Origin: Cristatella mucedo
Lineage: Eukaryota; Bryozoa; Phylactolaemata; Cristatellidae
Direction: 5' to 3'
Assembly (NCBI GenBank): GCA_009760855.2
Contig: WPIO01000021.1
Location: 4,562,501-4,626,500 of the forward strand
Length of the DNA stretch: 64,000 nucleotides
Numbering within the stretch: position 1 is the first letter of the stretch; the number at the start of each line of letters is the position of its first letter. Below the pieces are notes generated by a model. That model worked only from the letters and a program-made list of their open reading frames with translations. It was not told the origin of the DNA and did not search any database. This document shows positions 22,732-33,043 of this stretch, piece after piece. Made by a program: the position numbers and the translations under genes.

Positions 22732-25700
22732 ATGTCTAACAATGATTAGGTTATGCGACGTGAGGGTGAACATTTTAGCGATCACGCTAGACGTGTTAGA
22801 GAAGAAGTACGAAAAAGAATAGGGCTTTTGCCTAAGTATCCATTTTCAAAGGCTAGTTTAGATAAAATGATATCTAACTTGCAAGTTATTCCAAATACAA
22901 AGTAGAAATTCCTCTCAAAAGTAAAGAAGTAAAGAATATACAATGGTCATTTGAGAGAGAATCAAGAAGATTAATGAGAATTGAGGAGAATGGCTGGTTT
23001 TTAGGTAAAACGTCATCTGATGGTAAGTTTATGGACTATGAGTATGTTGGTTTAGATAGAAGTGAAATAGACTTTGATAAAATTTATGATAGAACTGCAA
23101 ATGGGCTTATTAGAGTGATAAGGGACATACTCAAGAACAAGAAAGATCTAAAAATGACAATGATTGTATCTCCAATTCTAGAATCGGAAAACGGAGCTTT
23201 TTGCTATCAGCCATTTTCTGGAATACCTAATGTAAAAATAAATAGGTCTAGTAATATTGAGTCTATTATTAAAATGCAGTTCGCTTCTTTTAAGGAAAGG
23301 GTTGAAGAATGGCTAGAGAAAGGATCGAGTTGGAGTCTGGCTGCAATTAACGCTTTATATGCAAAGTTTACTCATTTTAGACATCGTTTTGGAGGGAGTT
23401 ATTTACCTATGCCTAAAGGATTAGAGAAAAAGAGGTCAACCTTGAATATAAAGAATGAATCAGATAACTGTTGCGCATTGTGGTGTGTATTAAGATTTCT
23501 TCATCCTAGAGACAATCATCCAGAGTCAATTGCAGATCTTAATAAGATACTTTTTGAAAAATATAATCATCTTATTCCTACTTTGACAAACTTGTTTAAT
23601 GTAAGACCTGGATATTCTCAAGCGTTAAGTATTTCAGATATACCTACTTTAGCAAAACTGTTTGACATTACAATAAATGTTTATGAGTAATGCAGCAGAG
23701 ATTTAAGTCCACTTCTTATAGTTGATGAGGAAAATGAGAAGCACTTAGATCTTCTTTTATATAGCAATGAAGATAAGACAGTCTCTCATTATGTAATTAT
23801 TAAGAATTTTAATGGACTTTGCAGAAGCTTAAAGGGATTTGGCACTCAACTAACTTGTAAGAGATGTATCTGCAGATTTTATTCTCAAGATAAACTTGCA
23901 CAACATGTTGATGCGTGTAAGAAAGGAAATGATGGCAGGTCTAGAATGAAAATGCCTGAGGAAGGAGAAAAGTGCTACTTTAAGGAATATTCAAAAACAT
24001 TATGGTGCCTCTTTGTTGCTTATGCAGACTTTGAATGTTTGCTTAGTGATGTAAGAAAGACTGATAAGGAAGATAGTAGTATTCCTAAAGGTTCTTTTCA
24101 AAAACACATCCCATATTCAAGTGCATATACAATTATAGACTACGAAGGAAAAAGAAGAAGTTTTAAATTACTTAAGGGACCAAATAATGTAAGAGAGTTA
24201 GTAAAAAATCTATTAGAAGAAGTAGATTCAATCAAAAAAGAATTGAGAGAGATTATTCCTAAGTATAAGAAATATAATTACGAGACTATGACAAGTGAAG
24301 AGAGTAAGGCATACAACTCGGCAACTGTCTGTTATATTTGCAATTTAGAATTAAAAGATGATAAGGTTCTAGATCACTGTCATCTTACTGGCAAATACCG
24401 AGGTGCAGCACACAACGAGTGTAATCTTAATGTTAGTATTAACCCAGAAAAATTTAAGCTTCCTGTATTTACACATAATCTAAAAGGATATGATTCACAT
24501 TTGTTAGTTCAAGAGTTTCATGGTCAAAAACTTTAAAAAAAAGCGTAATTGCAAACAATATGGAAAAATATATTAACATTGAAATCGGAGCTCTTAGTTT
24601 TAGAGATTCACTTCAGCTGATGAATAAAGGATTACCAGACTTAGTTAGTAATGTTGTTAAATCAAAGAAACCTCTAACATATACTAGGGGAGAGTTTTCT
24701 ATGCTTAGCGATAAAGAATTTGAATTGTTATCAGCAAAAGGGGTTTTTCCTTATGAATATGTTGATTCTTTTTCGAAGTTGGAAGATAAAAGTTTGCCTC
24801 CAATAAAAAGTTTTTATAGTACACTAAACGACAGCAACATTGGAGAAAAGGATTATTATAGAGCGCAAGAAGTGTGGAAATTAATGAAAAAAATTGATCC
24901 ACTTACTGAAGATGCGTTAGAAAAATATAGTGATATTTATCTCACAATGGATGTTTTTCAACTAGCCGATGTTTTTCAACATTTTAGACATCTCTCAAAA
25001 AGAATTGATGGTCTTGATCCTGCTAACTTCTTTACTGCTCCTGGTTTAACTTGGCGTGCAGGTTTAAGATTTTCAAAAGTTAGATTAGATCTATTATCAA
25101 ACTTTGAAGACTTTAATTTCTTTGAGAGCGCAATCAGAGGAGGTATAACGCAAGCATCTTGCAGGCATGTTAAGGCAAACAACCAAATGGCATCTAATTA
25201 TGATAGCACAAAAAAGAATAGTTGGTTACTATATGTTGATGCAAATTTACTTTATGCAACAGCGATGACTCAATTCCTACCAACAAGTAATTTTAAGTTT
25301 TTAGATGAGAAGCAGATTAAGTCATTTACAAACAAAAAAATATTAGGAATAAAAGAAAATTCAAATACTGGCTATGCTTTTGAGGTGGACATACACTGTC
25401 CGAAGGATTTACACAGTGTTTATTCTGATTATCCCCTTTTACCTATTAAGAGAGAGGTTGCAAAAGATGAGTATTAATCTTATCAAAATAAAACCTTAGC
25501 TAAAGATGATCATGAAAGCAAAGTTGAGAAGTTGATTCTTGATCTGAAACCAAGAGAAAAGTACATAATTCACTATAGAAATTTACAGTTTGCCTTAGAA
25601 AGAGGCTATATATTAACAAAGATACATAGAATGATGAGTTTTTCACAAAGCAATTGGTTGAGCGGCTACATTAAAAATAACATTGAAAGAAGAAAAGATG

Positions 25701-26640
25701 CAAAAGATGAGTTTGAAAAAGAATATTATAAGTTAAAAAATAATGCATTCTTTGGAAAGACAATGGAAAATGTAAGAGAGAGAGAGAGAGAGAGAGTAAA
25801 CATTGAGTTATTCAATTTAAAGTTTGACAAGGATGTTGAAACATCAAATAAAAGAGTTATGAGTGCAAGATTTAAAGATAGAAGACTTTTCAATATGGAT
25901 CTTGTTGGAATAGAAACGAAAAAGCCTGAAGTATATCTTAACAAACCTATTTACTTAGGTTTTGCTATTCTTGAGATATCAAAATTAGTAATGCAAGACT
26001 TGTATTATAACACAATGAAAGATAATTATGGAGATGCGTTGACACTTGCATATACTGATACTGATTCTTTAGTCGTGAAGGTAAATACAGAGGATGTTTA
26101 AAAGGACTTCGAGAATTATATAGATTATCTAAATCTATCTGGTTATCCAAAAAATCAGGAAGTGTGGAAATTAGAAGGATTTGAGAAAATGATGAAAGAA
26201 AACAAAGGGAAGCTTAGGAAAATTTAAAGATGAGATCTCAGAGAAATATACAATTGACACAGAAACAAAAGATTTCATTAGAGATAAAAATGGAATTATG
26301 ATAGAGAATTCTGTTGTACTAGATGAGGGAGTTTTCTTAAGACCAAAATTATATTCTATGCAAATAGCAGTTTCAACAAATAATGGTATAGAAGTGAAGC
26401 CTTCAGCAAAAAAAGCTAAAGGTACAAAAAAAGGATGTTGTAAAGAATTATTTATCACATTCAGATTATTTAGGATGTCTTGACACTGGCAAAGATGTTT
26501 ATCGCAATAAATCGAGATTTCAAACAAGAAATCATCATATTTATACTATAACACAAACAAAAAAGCACTATCCGCCTTTGATTCAAAACGATACTGGTTA
26601 GACTGTGGAATCTGCAGTTATGCTTATGGTCACTATAGAA
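22732..26640 (+). pseudogene. polB: Protein-primed family B DNA polymerase (Polinton PolB), broken
   Basis: This is the replicative polymerase of the element. Order along the DNA: N-terminal region; a C2H2-like finger at about 23855-23925; Exo I (YADFECLL, about 24021); an endonuclease-VII-like Cys/His segment (CYICNLELKDDKVLDHCHL, about 24330-24430); Exo II (KGYDSHLL); SFRDS and FPYEYVDS; Exo III (about 24930); Pol A (YVDANLLYA, about 25231); Pol B (NNAFFGKTMEN, about 25738); Pol C (YTDTDSLV, about 26052); and a C-terminal segment near 26560-26640. In-frame stops are at 22747 (TAG), 23688, 25475 and 26099 (TAA). Frame changes occur near 22905, 24530-24540 (A run), 26215, 26430 and 26560. All catalytic motifs remain recognisable, so decay is recent or partly technical. 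An AG repeat sits beside Pol B. Confidence 0.93.
25775..25796 (+). repeat. AG dinucleotide repeat inside PolB
   Basis: Eleven AG units adjoining the Pol B motif of the polymerase, encoding an Arg-Glu run. Confidence 0.9.
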
Positions 26641-26712
26641 TTGCTGATGCATTGAGTAACAATCTAAATCCAGGACGATGTAATACTTGCAATATTGGTG
26701 CTATTAATATAG

Positions 26713-26880
26713 ATGCCAAAACGAAAGAGTGAAGAAATAATTGAATCTGAAGCAAAAGTAAAAGTCGAACATGATATTCGAGAAACAACAAAAGAGTTAG
26801 ATGAATTACAAATAGAAATGGAGTATGATAGAGCAGAAGAAGAGTTAATTTTTGAGATGGCAGGAATAAATTTATATTAA
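26713..26880 (+). CDS. Small charged protein, 55 residues, unknown
   Basis: An open frame of 55 codons, ATG at 26713 to TAA at 26880, just 3' of the polymerase. It begins MPKRKSEEIIESEAKVKVEH: a basic N-terminal tetrapeptide followed by a Glu/Lys-rich, probably helical or coiled-coil stretch. Preceding bases are TTAATATAG, matching the start-proximal motif of the other element genes. No family recognised. Confidence 0.5.
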   Translation: MPKRKSEEIIESEAKVKVEHDIRETTKELDELQIEMEYDRAEEELIFEMAGINLY

Positions 26881-26903
26881 AAAATAAATTCATTATTATA
26901 GAA

Positions 26904-27057
26904 ATGGAAAAAAGTTGAAATTGAAAACGAGCAAGTTGAAGATATTGAAAACGAGTCCGACAGTGATGATCCTGATTACAATCCAGATGAGTCTGAAGAA
27001 TACAGCAGTGCTATGACAAGCATTCTGATGAAGGCTATAAACAAGCATTCTGTTTAA
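26904..27057 (+). pseudogene. Small acidic protein, frame broken near its start
   Basis: ATG at 26904 follows TTATTATAGAA, the element's start motif, but its frame stops after four codons at an A run. In another frame a strongly acidic stretch runs to TAA at 27057 and includes ENESDSDDPDYNPDESEEYS. Function unknown; acidic tails of this kind occur in DNA-mimic or nucleoprotein-associated proteins, but nothing specific supports that here. Confidence 0.4.
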
Positions 27058-27120
27058 GTAGAAGAAATACAACTACGTAAATGAAGAAAATGAACTATAA
27101 AAATTTTATATTTATATAGA

Positions 27121-27396
27121 ATGAATGTTTCAAGAATTCTTAGTTGTGAACAGTCAAGAGATATGGCTCTTAAAATTTGTCTACAAAAATTAAAGAAAGT
27201 CGATCAAAGAATTTTTAAGCATTCACTTGATAAACTTATTCCAGATTTAGATAGCTCGTATATTATTGTTCTAGTTGAGATTTGCGATACTTGTGATAAA
27301 CTAATGGAATGTAGAAGTAAAATGAATGAAATTCTAGTAGAAGCAGAAAAGAAATCAAAAACTCCAAAAACTAAACAAGGTGTTCAGATTAATTAA
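27121..27396 (+). CDS. Hypothetical element protein, 91 residues
   Basis: ATG at 27121 directly after TTTATATAGA. Mostly predicted helical, Lys/Asp-rich, with two Cys in EICDTCDKLMECRSKMNE and a basic Lys/Thr/Pro C-terminus. Sits in a co-oriented run of four small genes (27121-28549) behind the polymerase. Not recognised. Confidence 0.6.
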   Translation: MNVSRILSCEQSRDMALKICLQKLKKVDQRIFKHSLDKLIPDLDSSYIIVLVEICDTCDKLMECRSKMNEILVEAEKKSKTPKTKQGVQIN

Positions 27397-27431
27397 TTAA
27401 TTTGAAATAAATGTTTTTCTTTATAGTATAT

Positions 27432-27602
27432 ATGAATCCAGAAATAACAAATTACAGGATTAGTGATGCAATTCAAAACATCAGCCAAGGTAGAAAATTA
27501 AAATTAACTGATGAACTTATTAAAATTATATTTGAAATGTGTACACATGAAGATAAATATGAAGAGTTAAAGATTAAAGCAAGAAAGTTAATAAAGAATT
27601 AG
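27432..27602 (+). CDS. Hypothetical element protein, 56 residues
   Basis: Start taken at ATG 27432, which lies directly after TTTATAGTATAT; an in-frame ATG at 27411 sits before that motif and is less likely. Product begins MNPEITNYRISDAIQNISQG and ends Lys-rich, probably helical. Not recognised. Confidence 0.55.
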   Translation: MNPEITNYRISDAIQNISQGRKLKLTDELIKIIFEMCTHEDKYEELKIKARKLIKN

Positions 27603-27637
27603 ATGTTTTGTATATTTTTTTATAATATTATAGGAAA

Positions 27638-28156
27638 ATGTCGGCAGCAAATGAAGTATCTGACCCCAATCTTGCTACATCTGCAACTCTGCTCAAAGCA
27701 TATGTTGATTACCTTGTTAAGTCTAGAATGAATGCTTATGATCAACAAACACTCGACTCAGATATCTCAATTATGACAGATACATCTGTAAAAAAGTTTT
27801 ATATTGATGAGTGCGACATTGAAGCACAAAAGGCAATCGATTCTGGAATGGCAAGTATAACAACTGATCTTGAAGCAACAGTTAGATCAAAAGTTGATAC
27901 TCTTCTTGATACACCTGGAGAAATCTCTAGTTATACTACATGGATTGCTAGTCAGCTACCAACACTTTCAACAGTTATATCAGGCGTTGCAGGAATTAAA
28001 CCAGATATCTCTGGAATTGTTAAGGATGAATGTTATGCAATTCTACCTGATATCTCTGTTGGAACAAGTGCCAGACAAAAGGCAACACTTGCTGCTCTTG
28101 CAGCTCCAACCGTTTCACAGATCCAATGCCCCAGTTTGATACAACTTTATAATTAA
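27638..28156 (+). CDS. Hypothetical element protein, 172 residues
   Basis: ATG at 27638 follows ATATTATAGGAAA. Ser/Thr/Ala/Ile-rich, begins MSAANEVSDPNLATSATLLK and includes a repeated I-S-G-I theme (ISGVAGIKPDISGIVKDE). Composition resembles structural or fibre-associated virion proteins rather than enzymes, which is only an inference. Intact frame. Confidence 0.65.
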   Translation: MSAANEVSDPNLATSATLLKAYVDYLVKSRMNAYDQQTLDSDISIMTDTSVKKFYIDECDIEAQKAIDSGMASITTDLEATVRSKVDTLLDTPGEISSYTTWIASQLPTLSTVISGVAGIKPDISGIVKDECYAILPDISVGTSARQKATLAALAAPTVSQIQCPSLIQLYN

Positions 28157-28171
28157 CTTATTTATTTAGAA

Positions 28172-28549
28172 ATGAATGTAGAAACTAGAAGTAGAGATTG
28201 CCTAACAGTTGCACAAGGACAGCAGTTTACGAATATAAAAATTTGCTCATATTCAATGGGAAGAATTGAAGATATCAGAAGTAAACTATTAGAAGCATTA
28301 AAATTGGTTTTAGAATACAAATCTTTAAGAGTAGATCATTCAGAAAAAGAAATGACATACATATTTACAAAAGTTAGAGATGGATCAATCTTTTCAGAGT
28401 TTCTCAAAGATTTGAAAGTAGATAAAATAAATAGTCTTAAATCTGATGCATACTCTAAAAAAATAGAATTAACAAAACAATTAACAGGAAAAGAATGTAG
28501 TGTACCAACAGAGTTTATTAAAGAAAGTTTAGAGTTTAACTATCTATAG
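28172..28549 (+). CDS. Hypothetical element protein, 125 residues
   Basis: ATG at 28172 follows TTATTTAGAA, 15 bases after the preceding stop. Mixed alpha/beta character, begins MNVETRSRDCLTVAQGQQFT; Lys-rich C-terminal half. Its stop slightly overlaps the 3' end of the opposing fibre gene, so the two transcripts converge here. Not recognised. Confidence 0.6.
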   Translation: MNVETRSRDCLTVAQGQQFTNIKICSYSMGRIEDIRSKLLEALKLVLEYKSLRVDHSEKEMTYIFTKVRDGSIFSEFLKDLKVDKINSLKSDAYSKKIELTKQLTGKECSVPTEFIKESLEFNYL

Positions 28550-29569
28550 TAATGAAGTTTTGCTCTCGCATTATAAAAACACTAGCTAAATTAATTTCAA
28601 TAACATCTGAATTACTTGGAGTAATAAGATTATCATAGTTTAGAACAGGAAAATTTATAGTTATTGCTATATTATTATTAGAAATATCGAACTGTGTTAT
28701 ATAATCACTTGATAATAACATACAATTATTTTCAACTCCATAATAGGTGATACTAAGAAAATTAGAAACAGAAATTTGGTGAGTATAATTTGTGATAATA
28801 GTCTATGACTATAAATTCTATTAAATTATCAATATTTAAATTAATTTTAATTTTAAAATCAATATATTTTACTCTAGTTAGGTTCACATCCTTTATTACA
28901 ATTGATTTTTCAATTATTTGTTTCTCTATGACAGACAATTGCGAATCGTTTTCTCTAAAAATACTTATATTCATAGGCGCATCTTTAGGATTCATCTCAT
29001 AAATGCTCTTTATCACTAATTTTATCTTTGAGAATTTTATTGGTATTTTATCTACATCAGATGATCTAGCTAAATAGGCACTACTATCATCTGGTAGATA
29101 ATTCTGAAAGACTGATGAAATGTTATAAGTTCCTAAATTTTCTATTTTAGTAAAAGCCAAAGAACCTTCACTCAAAAAATATCATAAAAACCATTAAAAT
29201 CATATCCCAGATATAACAAAGAAATATCATCTTTTTTAAGCCAACATTTGTTTCACCATTAATTATTAATGTGCTTATTGTTAAATCACTAGTTATAGTT
29301 GAATCACCTCTAAAATTTACTTTAGTATCAGTGTACTCTTTTGTTGCAATATCATTTCCATTAATTGGATTTGCTACATTAACATATTTTTTTGAGTTTG
29401 CTGATATGTTTTCTCTTATAAACTGATCTGAATTTTTTCTTAAATAATTGTTATCAGCAAATAATTTTCCAGCAGCTTCTAACGAGTCCATATTGCTTCC
29501 AAGATTTACTATTCTATTTTCATTCATATCTAATGTTCCGATCATTTGTAAATCTTTTCTGCTTAACAT
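28536..29569 (-). pseudogene. Tail-fibre-like protein 1, two frameshifts
   Basis: ATG at 29569, overlapping the stop of the upstream fibre gene as TAATG. The N-terminal third contains the fibre repeat module LDMNENRIVNLGS and ...DIATKEYTDTKV. The C-terminal part is a distinct beta-rich head (for example YIDFKIKINLNIDNLIEFIV). Frame changes occur near 29190 (T/A-rich run) and near 28780. The module is the one seen in trimeric bacteriophage tail fibres; in a virus-like element it suggests receptor-binding spikes. Confidence 0.7.
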
Positions 29570-30436
29570 TATAATACTGCTTTGTAAACATTAACATTTA
29601 TTTCTCTATCTAAGAAACCTGATCCTGATATAAAAGTAGTACTAGCAACTATTTTTTTTACTAGAATCTAATATATAACTACCATATAACTGATCACTCT
29701 GTGCTGTTAGTGTTGATGGTGGCAGCATAAGTACTTTTGTTATTCCAGAAACTTCATACGTTACTCCAACAACAAATAGACCTCTTGAAATTGTAATGTT
29801 TGAAATATTAGTAATCCATTTACCATTAACTGTTTTATCATATATTTGAGTAGTTAGTGAACCATCCATAGTTCCTTTAAAATTTACAGCTGTAACATTT
29901 CCAACTGATCTTCGTAGATAACCAAGATTTACACCATCATTTGGATTAACAGGATCATTCATTATAATTATTGGATTACCATTCATATCCAAAGGTTTAT
30001 TCAATGGTGTATTACATTTTACAAAATTAGCATCCATATATGCAACAGTTGCAATGTTAGTTTCTGAAGCTGCTGAATTACTAATAGTTAATGCTCCATT
30101 TACCCATAAATTTCCCGTAATAAGTCCACCAGTTTTTGATACTTTTGTATCAGCATAATCTTTTGTAGAAGCATCACTTTTGATTATAGGATTTGCAAGA
30201 TCTATCACTCTATGATTATTCATATCAAGATCACCATCAGCAGTTGTTTCTCTAGATATTTTTGTAACAAAGTTTGTATCTATATACTTTCTGTTTACAG
30301 CATCTGTAGAATCAATAGGATCTCCAAGATTTTTTATTAGATTTTGATTCATATTTTAAGATCCATTCATAATATCTCCAGTTTTACGAATATAATTTTT
30401 TTGGCTAGATCCTTTTCTACGATATCCAAGCGACAT
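29569..30436 (-). pseudogene. Tail-fibre-like protein 2, in-frame stop plus frameshift
   Basis: ATG at 30436 follows CTGTATAGA, in which the TAG is also the stop of fibre gene 3. A TAA interrupts the frame at about 30359-30361 and an A-run frameshift lies near 29655. Repeats visible: MNQNLIKNLGDP...AVNRKYID, LDMNNHRVIDLANP...ASTKDYAD and LDMNGNPIIIMNDP. They are followed by a beta-rich C-terminal head with ITNISNITISRGLFVVG. Same family as the neighbouring genes but with a different head. Confidence 0.72.
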
Positions 30437-30437
30437 T

Positions 30438-31285
30438 CTATACAGTAGTAATAATAAAATCAATATATGTAATATTACTAGCAACTGTTAGATTATTAAT
30501 CATATGAGTACATGATCTATCAATATTTATTACTAATAGGAGAGTACCAGATACGCCATAAGTGTTATAACTAGTTAACTCTAAAAAGACGCCAGTAGTA
30601 TTAGAACACCAGAGTACACTAGATACTGTTTGAAAGTTTGTTACTGGCCCAGCAACAAAAGTTTTTAAAGGTTTGCATAGCCAATTACACTTCCTTGTTG
30701 ATTAAAAACTGCCATATCAGCAGGAGTTGCTCTTAATGTAGAACTTTATGTTCCAGCTCTATTTACATTAATATTAAATATGTTTAACGGAATAACACTT
30801 GTAAAACCAGTAAGTCTTAAATACAAAGTAGAGCATTTATAAGAATCAACAGATTGCTTTGCTACAACATCAAAATTTTTCAAAGAGGTAATTCTGTTTG
30901 ATCCTAGATCAAGAGTACTATTAGAGTTGCCATTGTAAACTTGAGTCATACTTTTTAGTAATCCATAGTTTATTACTTTGTAAGGCCTAGAATCTTGATA
31001 TGTAGTTCCATCAACAGAATTTCCTAATATTTCTTTAATGTTTTTACAGTTCAACTGGGATAACATTTTAGCACTATTCTTTGGAAGCAAGTCAGATAAA
31101 TTAGAAACAGAAGCTATTTCTCCTGAAACATTAGTTGCAACAGTATTAAAGAAGTTTGAATTGAGAGCATAATCTAATCTTATTGCATCTCCATCATTTA
31201 CTGGAAAACCAAGATTTGTAATGCTATCTCCATTAGCATCAAGATCACTAAGAATATTACCATTAATCTTTGTAACATTTTCCAT
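30438..31285 (-). pseudogene. Tail-fibre-like protein 3, in-frame stop plus frameshift
   Basis: ATG at 31285 follows CATATATATAAGA. The N-terminal anchor ITNLGFPVNDGDA, preceded by NGNILSDLDANGD, is shared with fibre gene 4 (41499-42359). A second module LDLGSNRITSLKNFDVVAKQ follows. A TAA interrupts at about 30746 and a frame change follows near 30680. The remaining C-terminal head is beta-rich. Ends in TAG two bases before the ATG of fibre gene 2. Confidence 0.72.
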
Positions 31286-31343
31286 TCTTATATATATGAA
31301 AATATAAGAATATATATATATATTATATTAATATATTATATAT

Positions 31344-32119
31344 AAGAAAATAAAAGGTGTTGATCTGAAATCTGGCTTAGATAAAACAAAAGAAGTATTA
31401 TCAGGAACAACAACAGCAACTGAGATTGGATCAAAAGCAATTATAAAAGTAGCTCCTAAGATTGCAAAGAAACTGAGTCTACACGCATCAAAAAAGATTG
31501 CAGCTATTGTTCCAAAAGTTTTGCAGTCATTCAAAGTAATTGGAACTGCTACAAAAGCACTTGGTGGATTTCTATCAGGAATAACAGGAATTGTAGATCT
31601 CGGATTGTTTATAAAAGAGATCGTAGATGATATTGCTTCTGGAAAGTATGGTAATGTCTTTTGGAAAACAATTGCAGAAAAAAAGAAGGACTGTCAAAAA
31701 TGGTAGCATCATTAGAGGTTGGCTTTTACATGAACGAGATTTTGCTAGAAGCAGAAAAAGCTAAATCTGATTTGTACTTAGATCCTAGTAAGTTTTTGAG
31801 TGAGACATTTGGAGAGGAGATATCTTGGAATGCTGCTCAACTAGATCCTCTTGCGTGGAAAAAGAATTTTCTTGAAGTAAGATCAGGAGGATTTCTGCCT
31901 GCAATTCCAGCAATCATAGCAAGTATAGCTTCTATCATTGGAGCTGCTGGCTTAGGAGTTTCAATAGCAGTATCAGTCGCTGGATTGATTAAGAAAATAA
32001 TAGACAGGATAATGTATACAGCTAAGGCACCACCGATGAACACCCATGAGGAACGAATGAGTGCTTTGAGTTTACAAAGTGAAAGACTAAAGAATGCAAT
32101 TACAGACATAAAAATATGA
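31344..32119 (+). pseudogene. Amphipathic/hydrophobic virion-type protein, frame broken, start codon unclear
   Basis: An open frame from 31344 has no ATG near its head (ATA at 31350 follows TATATAAG), runs to 31706, and continues in another frame from about 31680 to 32119 after an A-run slip. The first part is Lys/Ala/Ile-rich amphipathic helix; the second part has a hydrophobic segment at about 31890-32000 (PAIPAIIASIASIIGAAGLG onward). Membrane-active minor virion proteins of adenoviruses and Polintons have such composition, but assignment is inference. Confidence 0.5.
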
Positions 32120-32432
32120 TAGAATTACTTGATAGAAACATTGATATTGATTTGAGTGACAAAGTGCAGAATAGTGAGGTGAAAAACAGATTAGATTATT
32201 TGAAACGGGGAAAATAGTTAGTAGGAGTATCAGGAGTTAGCTATTCAGATAAGTTAAAAGAGGATACAAAAAAGTAGAAAGTAGTACAATTCGAGGGAAA
32301 AAGTCTTGCGACTATAAAGCTGAGAGTGCAATGTTATTAGCTAATCTTTATGCACAAGGTAAATCACAAGAAGAAATACACAGAGAAGTACTAAAACTAA
32401 GAGATGAGTTGAAAAAGAGATGTCGAAATTAA
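32116..32432 (+). pseudogene. Small broken ORF overlapping previous gene by ATGA
   Basis: ATG at 32116 overlaps the preceding TGA. The frame is closed after 33 codons by TAG near 32215, again by TAG near 32274, and needs a frame change near 32305 to reach a helical Glu/Lys-rich end (AQGKSQEEIHREVLKLRDEL) stopping at 32432. Helical small protein, no family recognised. Confidence 0.4.
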
Positions 32433-32990
32433 AAGTCTGTATGGCGAACTAATTTGTAATCTTCTGTTAAAGTATAAGTAAAGTTTAATCGCGCAAATTG
32501 TCGGTGAAGGTGTATTGCAGCTAAATCTCTTTTTTTCAGCAGCTGCAACAGGATTGTCAAAATAACCTAAATGGTATCTATGATTATCTATTGAAATATA
32601 AGATTGCCATTTCTTATCTCTTTTATGAAAGCTAACTCCAAAAAAGTTTGAAGTATTATTTTTTTGCCTTCCCTTATTTCTTTGATTTTCAGAATGATTT
32701 GCTAATCTAAGATTATTAATTCTATTATCTGACTTTACCCCATTGACGTGGTCAATTTGATAGATTGGCATCTCTTCTTTCATTATCAACCAGATAATAC
32801 GATGTACTTGGTACACCTTGCCATCTATTTGTATTTCTCTATAACCGTGGTAATGCATTGACCCTGCTTCACTTCTAATTCTTGCTTTGCCGCCCCTATT
32901 TACTTTCCAGAAGATTTTCCCAGTATCTGGTTCATAATAAAGCAATTCCATAACTCTATCTCTAAAAGCAGAAACCTCAAATTGATTCAT
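32397..32990 (-). CDS. HNH homing endonuclease with AP2-like domain
   Basis: ATG at 32990. Residues about 5-60 form the N-terminal beta region typical of phage HNH proteins (YYEPDTGKIFWK). The HNH core has IDHVNGVKSDNRINNLRLA and SENQRNKG. An AP2-like DNA-binding segment follows at about 112-150 (FGVSFHKRDKKWQSYISIDN, then HLGYFDNPVAAAE). These enzymes are free-standing homing endonucleases common in bacteriophages. After EAAE-like sequence an A-run near 32528 appears to shift the frame, so the last 40 residues are probably not native. Convergent with the small ORF ending at 32432; divergent from the PLA2 gene, only 53 bases apart. Confidence 0.85.
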   Translation of the reverse strand: MNQFEVSAFRDRVMELLYYEPDTGKIFWKVNRGGKARIRSEAGSMHYHGYREIQIDGKVYQVHRIIWLIMKEEMPIYQIDHVNGVKSDNRINNLRLANHSENQRNKGRQKNNTSNFFGVSFHKRDKKWQSYISIDNHRYHLGYFDNPVAAAEKKRFSCNTPSPTICAIKLYLYFNRRLQISSPYRLLISTSLFQLIS

Positions 32991-33043
32991 TTTTAATATA
33001 TAATAGTTTTATTTGTCTTTAAATACAATTTAATTAGTATAGA

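Noticed and set aside
28536-33000. Phage or bacterial contamination as source of fibre and HNH genes
   Set aside because: The genes share A+T richness, TATAG start motifs and tight overlaps with Polinton genes on both sides. Not strictly excluded without reads.
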